From: Membranihabitans marinus | Lineage (GTDB): Bacteria; Bacteroidota; Bacteroidia; Chitinophagales; Saprospiraceae | Reading direction: 5' to 3' | Assembly: GCF_019802045.1 (NCBI RefSeq) | Contig: NZ_JAHVHU010000005.1 | Span: 1 to 64,000 of the forward strand | DNA length: 64,000 nucleotides | Shown here: piece by piece, positions 33,249 through 42,793 of the stretch | Numbering within the stretch: the stretch's first letter is position 1 | Layout: each line of letters starts with the position of its first letter | Position numbers and translations under genes: made by a program | The notes under the pieces: generated by a model | What the model was told of the DNA's origin: nothing | Databases searched by the model: none | Seen by the model: only the letters and a program-made list of their open reading frames with translations

Positions 33249-35774
33249 TTAAAATTCAAACCGCAACTTCAGATTCACCCGTCGGGAGGTGAGGTTGTTC
33301 TTCACCGAATACTGCACATTGTTAACCGCCTTAATCCAGGTCACCGATGCGGTATTGGCCACTTGCAATAAATTGAACACCTCCAGACTCAGCCATGCAT
33401 TTTCAGCAAAACGCAAGGGATTGTGAGGGCGCTTACTGATCCAGGCTTTATCCCACAATTGCGCTGAAAACCCGGCATCAACTCGGTAATAGATCTTGTA
33501 CCGAAATGGGTTTCTCAACTGAATGTTATCACCCGGCGTTCCAAAAGGAAGACCCGATCCAAAATTGAGACTCAAATGAATTTTGAAGTTTTCATTTTGA
33601 GGCAGGTAATCCTGAAAAAACACCGATGCCGTCACCCGTTGATCGGTGGGCCGAGGTACAAACTCTGTTTTCTCCACATTTCCGATGCCTTCCAGCAGCT
33701 TTTCATGTTCTATGCCATCCCATTTTTCCACAGCTTTTAAAAACGATACATTGATCCAGCTTTCAGCACCCGGCACCAGTTCACCGTTTAGTCGAAAATC
33801 GACCCCCATCACCTGCCCCATTGCCAGATTATCGCCATAATACCGAATCCGTACATTATTGACATCATAGGGGATCAAATCATCCAGGCGTTTGTAGTAG
33901 GCTTCGGTCATAAACCGCATTTTAGCATTAATCCGCTCCCAGTAAAAATCCGTGCTGTACCCCAATACCAGATGCATCGATTTCTGGGCTTTGATTGCCT
34001 GATTCAGCGAACCGTCCAACCGACGGAACTCTCTATAAAAAGGCGGTTGGTAATACAACCCACCGGCCAGTTTCCACACCTGATTATTTTCTTTTCCCAA
34101 TGGCCGGTACAAAATCTGAGCTCGCGGTGAGATGTTGAGTTCCTCATTCAAGCTCCAGTACGAAGCCCGCACCCCGCCTTCGAATGTCCACAAGGACCGA
34201 TCCCTGTTTCGCAAGTTGTAGCTTTCCATAAGATACGCCTCCATCCGCTGAGAAGAAATCGAATTTCGGGACTGGAAGACCTTGTTCAGTAAGACTTCGT
34301 TCTCACTAAATGGCAATGAATATCCTGCAGAATCCAACCGCTCCCATTCGTGCAGTCGATCCCGGATATCTTCATGCTGAAATTTCAATCCCCATTGTAA
34401 AAAATGACTTTGATCCTTGCCCGTTGCAGAGAAATTATTTTTTTCAAGCCCCCCCTTGATTTCAAAGTTGGACACATTGGAAAGAAGCAAGTTTCGTGAA
34501 TACTCATGCTGGATTCCCTCGCCCACCAGTGCGATCGCTTCTCCCTGGTTTTCTGCACCGATGGATGTCTCAATCTGACTGAGATTGTAGGTACTGATGA
34601 TGTCAAAATTCTCCGACTCTGCAGATGAATACGTGGAAGCCAGAAATTTCAGAAAAAAGGGATTTTTCTTTTTGGGTGGCAAATAAGTCACAGAAACACC
34701 GGCCATGGCCGTTTCGAAAAGGTCCTTTTCGGCACCGGAAAAAGAAGACGAAAGATTCAAGGTATAATCAATCAATCCAAAGGCTGTGGACCGGGTCTGG
34801 GGCTGAAAATCAAAAACCGATCGGTTGTAGTTCAGCATCACCCCCGCTTGCCAAGATTCACTCAGGTCATAAGTCATATAAGATTGGACATCGGCAAACT
34901 TTGGAAGATATTCGCCTTTGATGTCGAGTGAATTGAGTAGGTATGAGGTGGATCGGTACCGGGCTCCGGCCAGATACCTGAATTTTTTGTACCGGGAACT
35001 CCCCAGAGACTTGCTTCCTTCCAGATGAGCGCTGGCCCCCAGCAAACTCACTTCTGCACTATACGCTGCTGAATCGGGTCTTTTGTATTTTATATCGAGC
35101 ACGGAAGACATTTTATCCCCGTATCTGGCTGAAAAACCACCGGATGAAAAGGTAATATCACGGACCAGGTCCGGGTTTGGAAACGACAGTCCCTCCTGCT
35201 GACCGCTCCGTATAAGCTGAGGTCGGTATATTTGGAAATCATTTACATACACCAGATTTTCATCGTAATTACCCCCACGTACATTGTATTGGCTACTCAA
35301 TTCTCCCCCCGTTCCTCCACTCACACCCAATGCGATGTGCGGCAGTATATTTTCCAAATTTCCGGTGACAGACGGGAGCAATTTTATCTCTGACATATCT
35401 TCCACCACCATTCCCGGTTGATGAGAAATCGTACTCTGTACCACCACTTCCAAATCGGACACGGCTGGGACCAACTCAATATTCAAAGACAGATGTTCAT
35501 CCGTCGGGGCATGATCTATTTCATAAGTCGCCTTCTTGTAACCCACTCTGGAAAACACAAGTACTGTGTCTTTTTCAGACACAAAACGCATGGAAAATGC
35601 GCCTTTCTCATTGGTGGTAATCGCTGAGGTACTGCCCTCTAGATAAATGAGCACATCACTCAAAACCTTTTCTTCAGCAGGATCAGCGATAAACCCATCT
35701 ACCGTAACCACCCCTTGTGAATACAGAGATCCCGATAAGAAGACTAATATGACACCAAGTACATTATACTTCAT
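33249..35774 (-). CDS. TonB-dependent receptor with carboxypeptidase-like regulatory domain
   Basis: This outer-membrane active transporter has a substrate I cannot tell. A signal peptide (MKYNVLGVILVFLSGSLYSQG) is followed by a carboxypeptidase-D regulatory-like domain (about 25-110, with VTVDGFIADPAEEKVLSDVLIYL). The plug (about 120-240) has LPSVTGNLENILPH, YNVRGGNYDENLVYVNDFQIY and GGFSARYGDKMSSVLDIKYK. The rest is beta-barrel, ending in the aromatic strand NLKLRFEF. I chose the ATG at 35774 (841 residues): it starts the signal peptide, and the upstream frame reads through rpe. It overlaps the 3' end of rpe by 11 bases. No SusD or DUF4249 partner is adjacent. Confidence 0.9.
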   Translation of the reverse strand: MKYNVLGVILVFLSGSLYSQGVVTVDGFIADPAEEKVLSDVLIYLEGSTSAITTNEKGAFSMRFVSEKDTVLVFSRVGYKKATYEIDHAPTDEHLSLNIELVPAVSDLEVVVQSTISHQPGMVVEDMSEIKLLPSVTGNLENILPHIALGVSGGTGGELSSQYNVRGGNYDENLVYVNDFQIYRPQLIRSGQQEGLSFPNPDLVRDITFSSGGFSARYGDKMSSVLDIKYKRPDSAAYSAEVSLLGASAHLEGSKSLGSSRYKKFRYLAGARYRSTSYLLNSLDIKGEYLPKFADVQSYMTYDLSESWQAGVMLNYNRSVFDFQPQTRSTAFGLIDYTLNLSSSFSGAEKDLFETAMAGVSVTYLPPKKKNPFFLKFLASTYSSAESENFDIISTYNLSQIETSIGAENQGEAIALVGEGIQHEYSRNLLLSNVSNFEIKGGLEKNNFSATGKDQSHFLQWGLKFQHEDIRDRLHEWERLDSAGYSLPFSENEVLLNKVFQSRNSISSQRMEAYLMESYNLRNRDRSLWTFEGGVRASYWSLNEELNISPRAQILYRPLGKENNQVWKLAGGLYYQPPFYREFRRLDGSLNQAIKAQKSMHLVLGYSTDFYWERINAKMRFMTEAYYKRLDDLIPYDVNNVRIRYYGDNLAMGQVMGVDFRLNGELVPGAESWINVSFLKAVEKWDGIEHEKLLEGIGNVEKTEFVPRPTDQRVTASVFFQDYLPQNENFKIHLSLNFGSGLPFGTPGDNIQLRNPFRYKIYYRVDAGFSAQLWDKAWISKRPHNPLRFAENAWLSLEVFNLLQVANTASVTWIKAVNNVQYSVKNNLTSRRVNLKLRFEF

Positions 35775-36453
35775 AAACCGGAAGATTGCCCAGCGATTTG
35801 AGCTTTTTAATCGTTTCCATCGGATCCTCCGACCCGAAGACCGAACTTCCTGCCACAAGCACATCGGCTCCCGCTTCCATTATCTTAGCCGCATTCTGCA
35901 ATCCGACTCCACCATCGACTTCAATCAATGCTTTGGCGTTTCGGTCCTGCATGATTTGTCGCAATTGCCGGATCTTATAGAGTGTTTCAAAAATAAATTT
36001 CTGGCCACCAAACCCTGGATTAACCGACATCACTAGGACCAGATCCAAATCTTCAATTACTGGTTCCAGCAAGGCCACTGGGGTATGGGGGTTTATCGCC
36101 ACCCCGGCTTTGACTCCGAGATCTTTGATTTGCTGAATATTTCGGTGTAAATGAGGGCAAGCTTCATAGTGCACGGTGATCGTATCTGCCCCGGCTTTTG
36201 CAAATTGGGTCACATATTTTTCGGGCTCTTCAATCATTAAATGTACGTCCATGGGCTTTTCCAATACTTTTCCTACTTGCTCGACAACCATCATTCCAAA
36301 AGAAATATTGGGTACAAAACGTCCATCCATTACATCCATATGCAGCCAGTCCGCTTCACTTTCATCGATCAGTTTCACCGCTTTGTTCAAATGCAAAAAA
36401 TCTGCTGCCAACAACGAGGGCGCTAGTAAAGGCTCTTTAATCATATCGTTCAT
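35764..36453 (-). CDS. rpe: ribulose-phosphate 3-epimerase
   Basis: Rpe interconverts ribulose 5-phosphate and xylulose 5-phosphate in the pentose phosphate pathway. The TIM barrel shows LLAPSLLAADF, LHMDVMDGRFVPNISFG (metal-binding His and Asp), VHLMIEEP, VHYEAC, VMSVNPGFGGQKF and EVDGGVGLQNA, all expected catalytic and metal ligands. The ATG at 36453 gives 229 residues. The frame also has a TTG two codons earlier. Its last codons contain the start of the downstream TonB receptor gene, so translation may be coupled. Confidence 0.95.
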   Translation of the reverse strand: MNDMIKEPLLAPSLLAADFLHLNKAVKLIDESEADWLHMDVMDGRFVPNISFGMMVVEQVGKVLEKPMDVHLMIEEPEKYVTQFAKAGADTITVHYEACPHLHRNIQQIKDLGVKAGVAINPHTPVALLEPVIEDLDLVLVMSVNPGFGGQKFIFETLYKIRQLRQIMQDRNAKALIEVDGGVGLQNAAKIMEAGADVLVAGSSVFGSEDPMETIKKLKSLGNLPVYEV

Positions 36454-36805
36454 TTTCAACTGTTATAACTCTAAAAACCAGGGATAAATTGAGCAAGGGC
36501 TCATAAATTTTATATACAATCCGGACGCCATCTCCCGATTTTGGCAAAAATAGCCGCTTTCTTTAAATTTATCTCATCTGGAGTGGAAGGATTGGAAGAA
36601 ATTCTCCAGAGTTATATTGATTTTATTTCGCAACCAAGTATTCATCGATTCAGATGCTACTCTTGGCCCGAATGGTGAAATTTAGTATTTCATGCCGTCA
36701 AATAAGCCGGTTGAACATTTTCCTCGAAATCATCTTAACATTTATAGGTATTATTAAAATTTTGCACCTAAAACATCGTTATTGGAACAACACAACCAGA
36801 AAAAT

Positions 36806-37783
36806 ATGTCGTCAGAACAATCATCTCGTAACATAGCTATTTTCAGCGTCATCGCACTGTTGCTCTTGGTCCTCTCCGGATACTTGTTCTATCAAAACAC
36901 GCAATTGAGAAAAGACATGGTAAGAATGGATCAAGAATTTACTGATCTACAGGATATCAATATTCAACTTGATGAAGAATTTAAGTCTGCCCAACGTGAA
37001 CTCGAATCACTTAAAGGAGAGAATGTTGAACTCAATAAGCTGATCGATGAGCAAATCGGAAAATTGGAGGAGCAGAAAAATCAAATTGCCCTACTCGTCC
37101 GGCAAAACAGAAACTATTCAGAAGCTCAAGAAGAAATCGAAGAACTCAGAGCAACCGTGGCCCAATATATAGAAGAAATTAATCAACTAAAGGACGAAAA
37201 CATTTTTCTTACGGAAGAAAACCAAACGCTCAAAAACCAGACAGATAGCCTGACAGTCGCCGTTGAAGCCAGCCAACAAAGAGCCGATTCTCTATTGACC
37301 GAACAAGAAGTGTTGACGGAAGAAAAAGAAAACCTATCCAAGGAAAATACAGCACTCAATGTCAAGGTGATGGAAGCTTCTCGTATTTCCATTGAAGACA
37401 TCAACGTGAAAGGTTACGCGACCAAGGAAAGCGGAAAAGAAGTCCGCAGAAGACGGGCAGAAAATGTTGAAATACTTAATATCTGTTTTGAAACGCAGGT
37501 CAATCAACTGGCAGCAGAAGGCGAAGAAACCTTTTATGTACGGGTTCTGAATCCTACAGGAGAAACAATCTCCGTCCAAGCCGCAGGATCCGGCGTCATG
37601 ACGCTGCTTAAAACGAACACCCCCATCCCCTATTCTACTAAACAATCCATCGAATACAAACACAAAGGGGAAGAGGTATGCCTGGTTTGGGCACCCGGGA
37701 TCCCTTTTCAGGAGGGATTGTATGCCGTCGAGGTGTACAACAAAGGGTTTTTGGTGGGGCATACTACCTTTAAATTGAGGTAA
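36806..37783 (+). CDS. coiled-coil inner-membrane protein, function unknown
   Basis: I recognise no named family in this 325-residue protein. A transmembrane helix (about 12-32, IAIFSVIALLLLVLSGYLFY) is followed by a long heptad-type coiled coil (about 35-205, many EELR/QLKDEN/EENQTLKNQ repeats). A compact C-terminal domain (about 215-325) has YATKESGKEVRRRRAENVEI, ETFYVRVLNPTGETIS and YAVEVYNKGFLVGHTTFKLR. The domain is probably periplasmic, held off the membrane by the coil. The ATG at 36806 is preferred over a TTG 24 bases upstream. It is monocistronic. Confidence 0.75.
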   Translation: MSSEQSSRNIAIFSVIALLLLVLSGYLFYQNTQLRKDMVRMDQEFTDLQDINIQLDEEFKSAQRELESLKGENVELNKLIDEQIGKLEEQKNQIALLVRQNRNYSEAQEEIEELRATVAQYIEEINQLKDENIFLTEENQTLKNQTDSLTVAVEASQQRADSLLTEQEVLTEEKENLSKENTALNVKVMEASRISIEDINVKGYATKESGKEVRRRRAENVEILNICFETQVNQLAAEGEETFYVRVLNPTGETISVQAAGSGVMTLLKTNTPIPYSTKQSIEYKHKGEEVCLVWAPGIPFQEGLYAVEVYNKGFLVGHTTFKLR

Positions 37784-37916
37784 ACTATTTTCATCAATCT
37801 TCGAAGGACACGTCAAAATCAACTTTCTATTCCAGGTGTAGATGATCGATTTATTTCGTAATTGATCGTTGGGGATAGAATTCTATCTATTTCGTTTGAA
37901 TATTCTTGATAAAATT

Positions 37917-37960
37917 CTTCAATAAGTTGTGTGGATATCTTCAATAAGTTGTGTGGATAG
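37917..37960. repeat. 22-bp tandem duplication
   Basis: The unit CTTCAATAAGTTGTGTGGAT plus two bases occurs twice head to tail, with 21 of 22 positions identical (the last base differs). Two copies with no spacer is too few for a CRISPR array. Confidence 0.9.
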
Positions 37961-38391
37961 ATCAAAGCTCAGATTATTGCTATATCTATCAATATGTTGC
38001 CGAATCATATCACATTTTCCTATGTCTTCTAACTACCGGCACGGATTTTTAAAATGCTTATTCCTACCCAAGTGCACAAGTCTACTGGCATAGCTTATCC
38101 AGGCAATAGCAATCGATTTTACAAGTCGATTTGTGTTGTTCGTTATTCCTGTCACGCTTTGCGGGCTACTGTGAAATGTGATTGCCTGTGTTTCTTGCAA
38201 TGGTTCCTGACCTAGGAAAGAAATTCAGCTTATCCCATAATCCCACCCATTGGTCTAATAGATGGGGACCAAGACAGGACTAATCAGGCTAAAATATATT
38301 TTTATTTTAATTTTGAGTACTACATATTAAAGTATGGTGGATCCCGAACCACTTAACACCGGTCCGAATGCACCATCAAGACTTTTTTGTT

Positions 38392-38399
38392 TACTTTTG
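38392..38399 (+). promoter_or_regulatory. putative -7 box of the lepB operon
   Basis: TACTTTTG matches TAnnTTTG, 19 bases before the lepB GTG. It is the likely promoter for lepB and the two downstream genes. Confidence 0.4.
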
Positions 38400-38418
38400 T
38401 CAGAAAATTTAAAGACTC

Positions 38419-39987
38419 GTGGGAATATTACTGTTTGTCCTGATATCATATCTGTTACTCTGCTTAACATTGGCGCCGCTATTTCGCCGTGCCGGTTCAG
38501 ATCCAAAGAAAGCCTGGATTCCAGGAGTTAACTTTGGTGAATGGGCGGAAATTATTGGACGTAAAAAGCGATATGCATGGTGGCTTTTGTTTCCGATTGT
38601 GAATATTTTCATCTATGCCGGCATGGCAGTGGATATGGCCCGGGCATTTGGAAAGCTAAGTTTTTGGGATGCCGTACTGGCCGTGGTGTATACCCCGTTG
38701 TCTTTTTATCTGATCGACAAGCAAAATCGCACCTATCAAGGAAAGATCGTTCAGCTGGAACAAGACTACAATACACAAATCAAAAATGCACAGCTCGCTG
38801 GAGATAACCTTAAAGTCCAACGACTAACCAATAAAAATCCTTACCGAAAAAGTCCTTCCAGAGAGTGGGCTGAATCCCTTATATTCGCCATTTTTGCGGC
38901 AGCCTTTATCCGAATGTTTCTGATCGAAGCCTTTATCATCCCCACCTCATCGATGGAAGGATCCCTGAAGGTTGGCGATTTTCTTTTTGTATCCAAGGTG
39001 AACTACGGAATACGTACGCCAATGACCGTAGCCATGGTACCCCTCTTGCACAACCGAATCGGGTTTCTGAATTCCGAGTCTTACCTTGAGGAACCGAGTC
39101 TCCCCTATTTCAGACTCCCTGCTCTGGAAAAAATAAACCGGTATGACAACGTTGTTTTTAATTATCCGGAGGGAGATAGCGTTGTCATCACACCAGGGCG
39201 GACTTTCAGCGTCTACGATTTGAGACGGAGAGGCATGCTCAATCAGGTGGATCCCAATGCAATCGTTTCACGCCCCATGGATAAGATGGATCACTACATC
39301 AAACGAACCATTGGTTTACCAGGGGAAGATTTGGAAATAAAAGAAGGCACGGTTTTTATAGATGGAAAAGCTATCAAGAATCCTGAAGAGACCCAATTCA
39401 CCTACCGGGTGACTTCCAGTATGGGGTCCATTAATGTGAACACGCTGGATAAGATTGGAGTGGATATCAATGACCATCCACGGGCTTCGGAACATTATTA
39501 CAATCTGAGTAAAGATGCCGTAGAGGCTATTACAAATCTGGGCAATGACATCGAGGTGACTTATGTCCCCCCCAGTCAGATAGGTACTGCATTGTTTCCT
39601 CATGATGAGGATATCTGCAGCGACTGGACCGTGGACGACTATGGTCCGATTCACATCCCTGAGAAAGGAGAAACGCTGGCATTAGATCCATCGAACATCT
39701 CGATGTATCAGCGGGTCATCCAGGAATATGAGGGCAACAAACTTGAGATCAAGAACGATCAAATATACATCAACGGTTCTCCGGCCACGGAATACACCTT
39801 TAAACAAGATTACTTCTGGATGATGGGAGATAACCGGCACAATTCAGAAGATTCCAGGTTCTGGGGCTTTGTACCTCATACTCATGTAGTTGGAAAACCT
39901 CTCTTTATTTGGATGTCATTAAAAAACAGTAAATTGTCGGATGGTATCCGATGGAACCGCATATTTATGTCCGCCAACAAAAAATAG
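38419..39987 (+). CDS. lepB: signal peptidase I
   Basis: LepB cleaves signal peptides from exported preproteins at the periplasmic face of the inner membrane. The catalytic serine is S178 in IPTSSMEGSLKVGDFLFV and the general-base lysine is K295 in HYIKRTIGLPGEDLEIK. GDNRHNSEDSRFWGFVP is the conserved box near the C-terminus. At 522 residues it is much longer than the E. coli enzyme, with extra N-terminal membrane helices and an insertion between the catalytic blocks; that is usual in Bacteroidota. GTG at 38419 is the only start before the first helix. A propeller-like gene begins directly after its stop. Confidence 0.95.
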   Translation: MGILLFVLISYLLLCLTLAPLFRRAGSDPKKAWIPGVNFGEWAEIIGRKKRYAWWLLFPIVNIFIYAGMAVDMARAFGKLSFWDAVLAVVYTPLSFYLIDKQNRTYQGKIVQLEQDYNTQIKNAQLAGDNLKVQRLTNKNPYRKSPSREWAESLIFAIFAAAFIRMFLIEAFIIPTSSMEGSLKVGDFLFVSKVNYGIRTPMTVAMVPLLHNRIGFLNSESYLEEPSLPYFRLPALEKINRYDNVVFNYPEGDSVVITPGRTFSVYDLRRRGMLNQVDPNAIVSRPMDKMDHYIKRTIGLPGEDLEIKEGTVFIDGKAIKNPEETQFTYRVTSSMGSINVNTLDKIGVDINDHPRASEHYYNLSKDAVEAITNLGNDIEVTYVPPSQIGTALFPHDEDICSDWTVDDYGPIHIPEKGETLALDPSNISMYQRVIQEYEGNKLEIKNDQIYINGSPATEYTFKQDYFWMMGDNRHNSEDSRFWGFVPHTHVVGKPLFIWMSLKNSKLSDGIRWNRIFMSANKK

Positions 39988-40863
39988 ATGCCTGTGAAAA
40001 AGATAGTCTACGTCCTCTTTTTTCTTTTAGGGGTTTCTACAGGGATAGCTCAGGTATCCTCCAATGCGTACTTATTGGAATGGGATCCCAGCTCCTCCGA
40101 TCAAAATAAAATTCAAAGATTGGATTTATTGACCGGATTCAATTCCGAAGGATACAACAACCAGCCCTTCTATGACGGTCAGGAACTTTATCTTTCCTCT
40201 TCATGGAAAGAACGAAAGCAAAGCAATACCAATATCATTGCACTGAACCTGAGAGAGAAGTCCATCAGAAGGGTCACGGACACCAAAGACGCTGAATATT
40301 CACCTCAAGTTATTGACAGAAATCTGTTGTTTGTCCGTATGAATCCGGAGACCAAATTTCAGGAGCTCTGGCAATACGACGGTCACCAACTGGAGAAGGT
40401 CTTACCGGAAAGCAATGTGGCTTACTTCAGCTCCGTCACGACAACTTTGGTTGCAGTGGTTTTGATCGAAAACAATCAGCTTAACTTGTATGAAATCAAT
40501 ATAAAAACGGGTCAGAAAAAGAAAATCATCGACAATGCAGGACGATCACTGGCCCGAGACACCGACGGAGCACTGTATTTCGTCCATAAATACAGTGCTG
40601 ACACCTGGTATATAAAAGCGTATGACCGACTCACGGGGCAAATCAGGATCATATGCAAAACCATCCCCGGTGCGGAAGATTTTTTTCTTGAAAACGAAAA
40701 GCACCTCTGGATGGCCAAAGGGTCACGAATATACCGTACCCGGTTAACGGCAGGGCTATCTTCGTCCTGGGAAAATATTTTCAACCTCGAAGACTACCCA
40801 TTGAATAATATTGGACGATTGTGCGTTATAGGTACCAATCAACTGATATTTATCAACCAATAA
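39988..40863 (+). CDS. secreted beta-propeller-like hypothetical protein
   Basis: The 291-residue protein has a signal peptide (MPVKKIVYVLFFLLGVSTGIAQ) and repeating WD40/PD40-like strands (IQRLDLLTGFNSEGYNNQPF, IRRVTDTKDAEYSPQVI, ELWQYDGHQLEKV, LNLYEINIKTGQKKKII), consistent with a periplasmic or lipoprotein-like propeller. No lipobox or T9SS signal is seen. Its ATG directly follows the lepB TAG without a gap, and a subtilase gene starts 13 bases after its stop, so the three are probably one operon. It may serve as a partner or inhibitor of the subtilase, but that is only inferred from position. Confidence 0.75.
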   Translation: MPVKKIVYVLFFLLGVSTGIAQVSSNAYLLEWDPSSSDQNKIQRLDLLTGFNSEGYNNQPFYDGQELYLSSSWKERKQSNTNIIALNLREKSIRRVTDTKDAEYSPQVIDRNLLFVRMNPETKFQELWQYDGHQLEKVLPESNVAYFSSVTTTLVAVVLIENNQLNLYEINIKTGQKKKIIDNAGRSLARDTDGALYFVHKYSADTWYIKAYDRLTGQIRIICKTIPGAEDFFLENEKHLWMAKGSRIYRTRLTAGLSSSWENIFNLEDYPLNNIGRLCVIGTNQLIFINQ

Positions 40864-40876
40864 TTATTTTCCATTC

Positions 40877-42493
40877 GTGAAACATTTCCGTTTTCTTTGC
40901 CTTCTTGGCTTCCTTCTGTACGGTGTCACTTCACTTTCTGCTCAATCACAGAATTCGTATATCATTCAGTTGGCCGAATCGTCGGACCTCCATGCCATAG
41001 ACGCCTACTTTAAACAACACAACATCCATGCGGAAATTCATTTGGTTGCTATGAGTATCCGGGCTTATGAGCTCACACTCGTTCATACCCCGACCCGAAA
41101 ATCAAAGGGATGGACCCCACTCCTAAATAATTGTCCCGGCATAATCGCTTATCAACCCAACAGGAGTTATGAACGGAGAAGAATCACGCCCAATGACCCT
41201 AAATTCTCCGAGCAATGGTATCTGGACATGATCCATATGCCGGAAGCCTGGCAGCTTGCAACCGGAATGATTGACTCGGGATACTTTGAACCAGTGATCG
41301 GCGTGCTGGAGGCCGGTTATGATTTTTCACGGCCCGATTTGCAGGGAATTCTTTATACCAATCCGGGCGAGATTCCAGGGAATGGCATCGATGACGATAA
41401 TAACGGATACATCGATGATGTCCACGGATGGAATTTTGACAGCGAGGATGGGAATCACTACATCGACTACACCTACCACGGCGATGCGGTCGTTTCGGTC
41501 ATGGCGGCGCTGGGTAATAATGGGATTGGTGTGGCTGGTATTAACTGGCAGGGGAAGGTTCTGCCGCTGACCCTGGAAGCACGCAATACAGATGCCGAGA
41601 CCATCAAAGCCTACGAATACTTCTATCAGATGCGCAAGACATTCAACGAGACAAACGGAGAAAAGGGTGCTTTTATAGTTGCAACCAACAGTTCTTTTGG
41701 TCTGGATGGATATTATGAAGAAGACGCCCCTCTTTTTTGCGAGATGTTTGATAAGATGGGTTCCGTGGGTATCTTGAGTGTAGGAGCCACGTCGAATCAG
41801 GATGTGAATGTAGATATCAATGGAGATTTGCCCAGTGACTGTTCCTCCCTGGATTTGATCATAGTCAATTCCATCGATCGCGATCGGGAAAATAATTACT
41901 CCGGTCGGGGAATAGAAAACATCGACCTGGCAGCACCTGCAGAAAAGATATTGGTGGTATCCAAGCCCGGAGAATACATTGAAGATTCCGGAACCTCGTT
42001 TGCAGCGCCGCAGATTTCGGGCGTCATCAGTCTGGCCTATTCCTTGGGACTCGACAGCATGCAACGGGCTATAGAGACCAACCCCCTCGAGGTATCGGCA
42101 GCCATCCGGACCTGCCTGCTGGAGAACACCACCTCGGCCCCGGACCTGATTGATGAAAACGCCACTGGCGGATACCTCAATGCTCTCGCTACCCTGGAAT
42201 GCGTTTATGCCCGGTATTATATACCTGAAACGGATCAGCCCATTGCGATCCAAAAATTGTATCCCAATGCAACACAAATGGATCTGTTCATCGACTACGC
42301 CGTTAAAACCACGGATAAGCCGATACAAGTCCTCATATTCGATATGATCGGAAAATTGATCAAAGAGGATACCATTGACCCGATCACGGACCATCCCGCC
42401 AAGATCAGTGTCCATCAACTCCCGGCAGGGGTTTATGCCATTACTTTGGTTCAAAACGGCATAGCGACAACACAGCAGTTTGTGAAGATGTAA
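40877..42493 (+). CDS. subtilase-family (S8) protein with T9SS type A signal and Glu in the catalytic Asp position
   Basis: The 538-residue protein has a signal peptide, a prodomain-like region (to about 110) and the S8 fold: NDPKFSEQWYLDMIHMPEAW, GIDDDNNGYIDDVHGWNF, His201 in YHGDAVVSVMAALGNNG and Ser374 in DSGTSFAAPQISGV. The residue at the usual Asp of the D-S/T-G motif is Glu145 (VIGVLEAGYDF, codon GAG). The HGTH motif also reads HGDA. Whether it is active is unclear; it may be a weak protease or a binding protein. The C-terminus (IQKLYPNATQMDLFI, PAGVYAITLVQNG) resembles a T9SS type A sorting domain. It starts with GTG after the propeller-like gene. Confidence 0.85.
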   Translation: MKHFRFLCLLGFLLYGVTSLSAQSQNSYIIQLAESSDLHAIDAYFKQHNIHAEIHLVAMSIRAYELTLVHTPTRKSKGWTPLLNNCPGIIAYQPNRSYERRRITPNDPKFSEQWYLDMIHMPEAWQLATGMIDSGYFEPVIGVLEAGYDFSRPDLQGILYTNPGEIPGNGIDDDNNGYIDDVHGWNFDSEDGNHYIDYTYHGDAVVSVMAALGNNGIGVAGINWQGKVLPLTLEARNTDAETIKAYEYFYQMRKTFNETNGEKGAFIVATNSSFGLDGYYEEDAPLFCEMFDKMGSVGILSVGATSNQDVNVDINGDLPSDCSSLDLIIVNSIDRDRENNYSGRGIENIDLAAPAEKILVVSKPGEYIEDSGTSFAAPQISGVISLAYSLGLDSMQRAIETNPLEVSAAIRTCLLENTTSAPDLIDENATGGYLNALATLECVYARYYIPETDQPIAIQKLYPNATQMDLFIDYAVKTTDKPIQVLIFDMIGKLIKEDTIDPITDHPAKISVHQLPAGVYAITLVQNGIATTQQFVKM

Positions 42494-42793
42494 GGAAAAG
42501 AATAGTAGGTGAAAGGCGAATGGAAAAAGGGGCTAGGCTATGTCAGTTGTAACTCCTTTTCTTCCTCGACAAACTTTGAATTTTAACAAAATCTTTTACG
42601 GCATTATTAGATACAACTGGTATTACTTCTACACGCCCCCTCATTCTGAAAATAATTAAGTAAAAGAGTAGACGGTCTATAGATATTTTGGAAATAACAA
42701 CCACTTGAAATCTGAAATTTCAAATAATTCTACCACGAATAAAATATTTTTAATATCTTTGTCCCCTATTTCGCCTGAAAGGTGGGTAAAAAT
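42494..42793. other. gene-free region before tRNA-Arg
   Basis: AT-rich spacer with GAAATCTGAAATTTC-type words (about 42703-42724) and a -7 box TATCTTTG at 42754-42761. No gene is seen. Confidence 0.45.
42754..42761 (+). promoter_or_regulatory. putative -7 box for tRNA-Arg and rpmB
   Basis: TATCTTTG is a full TAnnTTTG match 33 bases before the tRNA. It could drive tRNA-Arg and, by readthrough, rpmB-rpmG-DUF4295. Confidence 0.5.

Larger units (their letters stand above)
37784..38418. other. long gene-free region upstream of lepB
   Basis: No convincing reading frame exists here. It holds a 22-bp tandem duplication (37917-37960), a plus-strand -7 box for lepB (TACTTTTG, 38392-38399), and otherwise unrecognised AT-rich sequence. 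A decayed mobile element is possible but unproven. Confidence 0.5.

Noticed and set aside
37917-37960. Possible CRISPR repeats
   Set aside because: Only two head-to-tail copies without spacers, and no cas genes anywhere in the window.
41327-42454. Open frame of 375 codons on the minus strand inside the subtilase gene
   Set aside because: It is antisense to a clearly recognised S8 protein, has no family motif or signal and is rich in rare-looking His/Ile/Gly runs. It is a shadow of the real gene.
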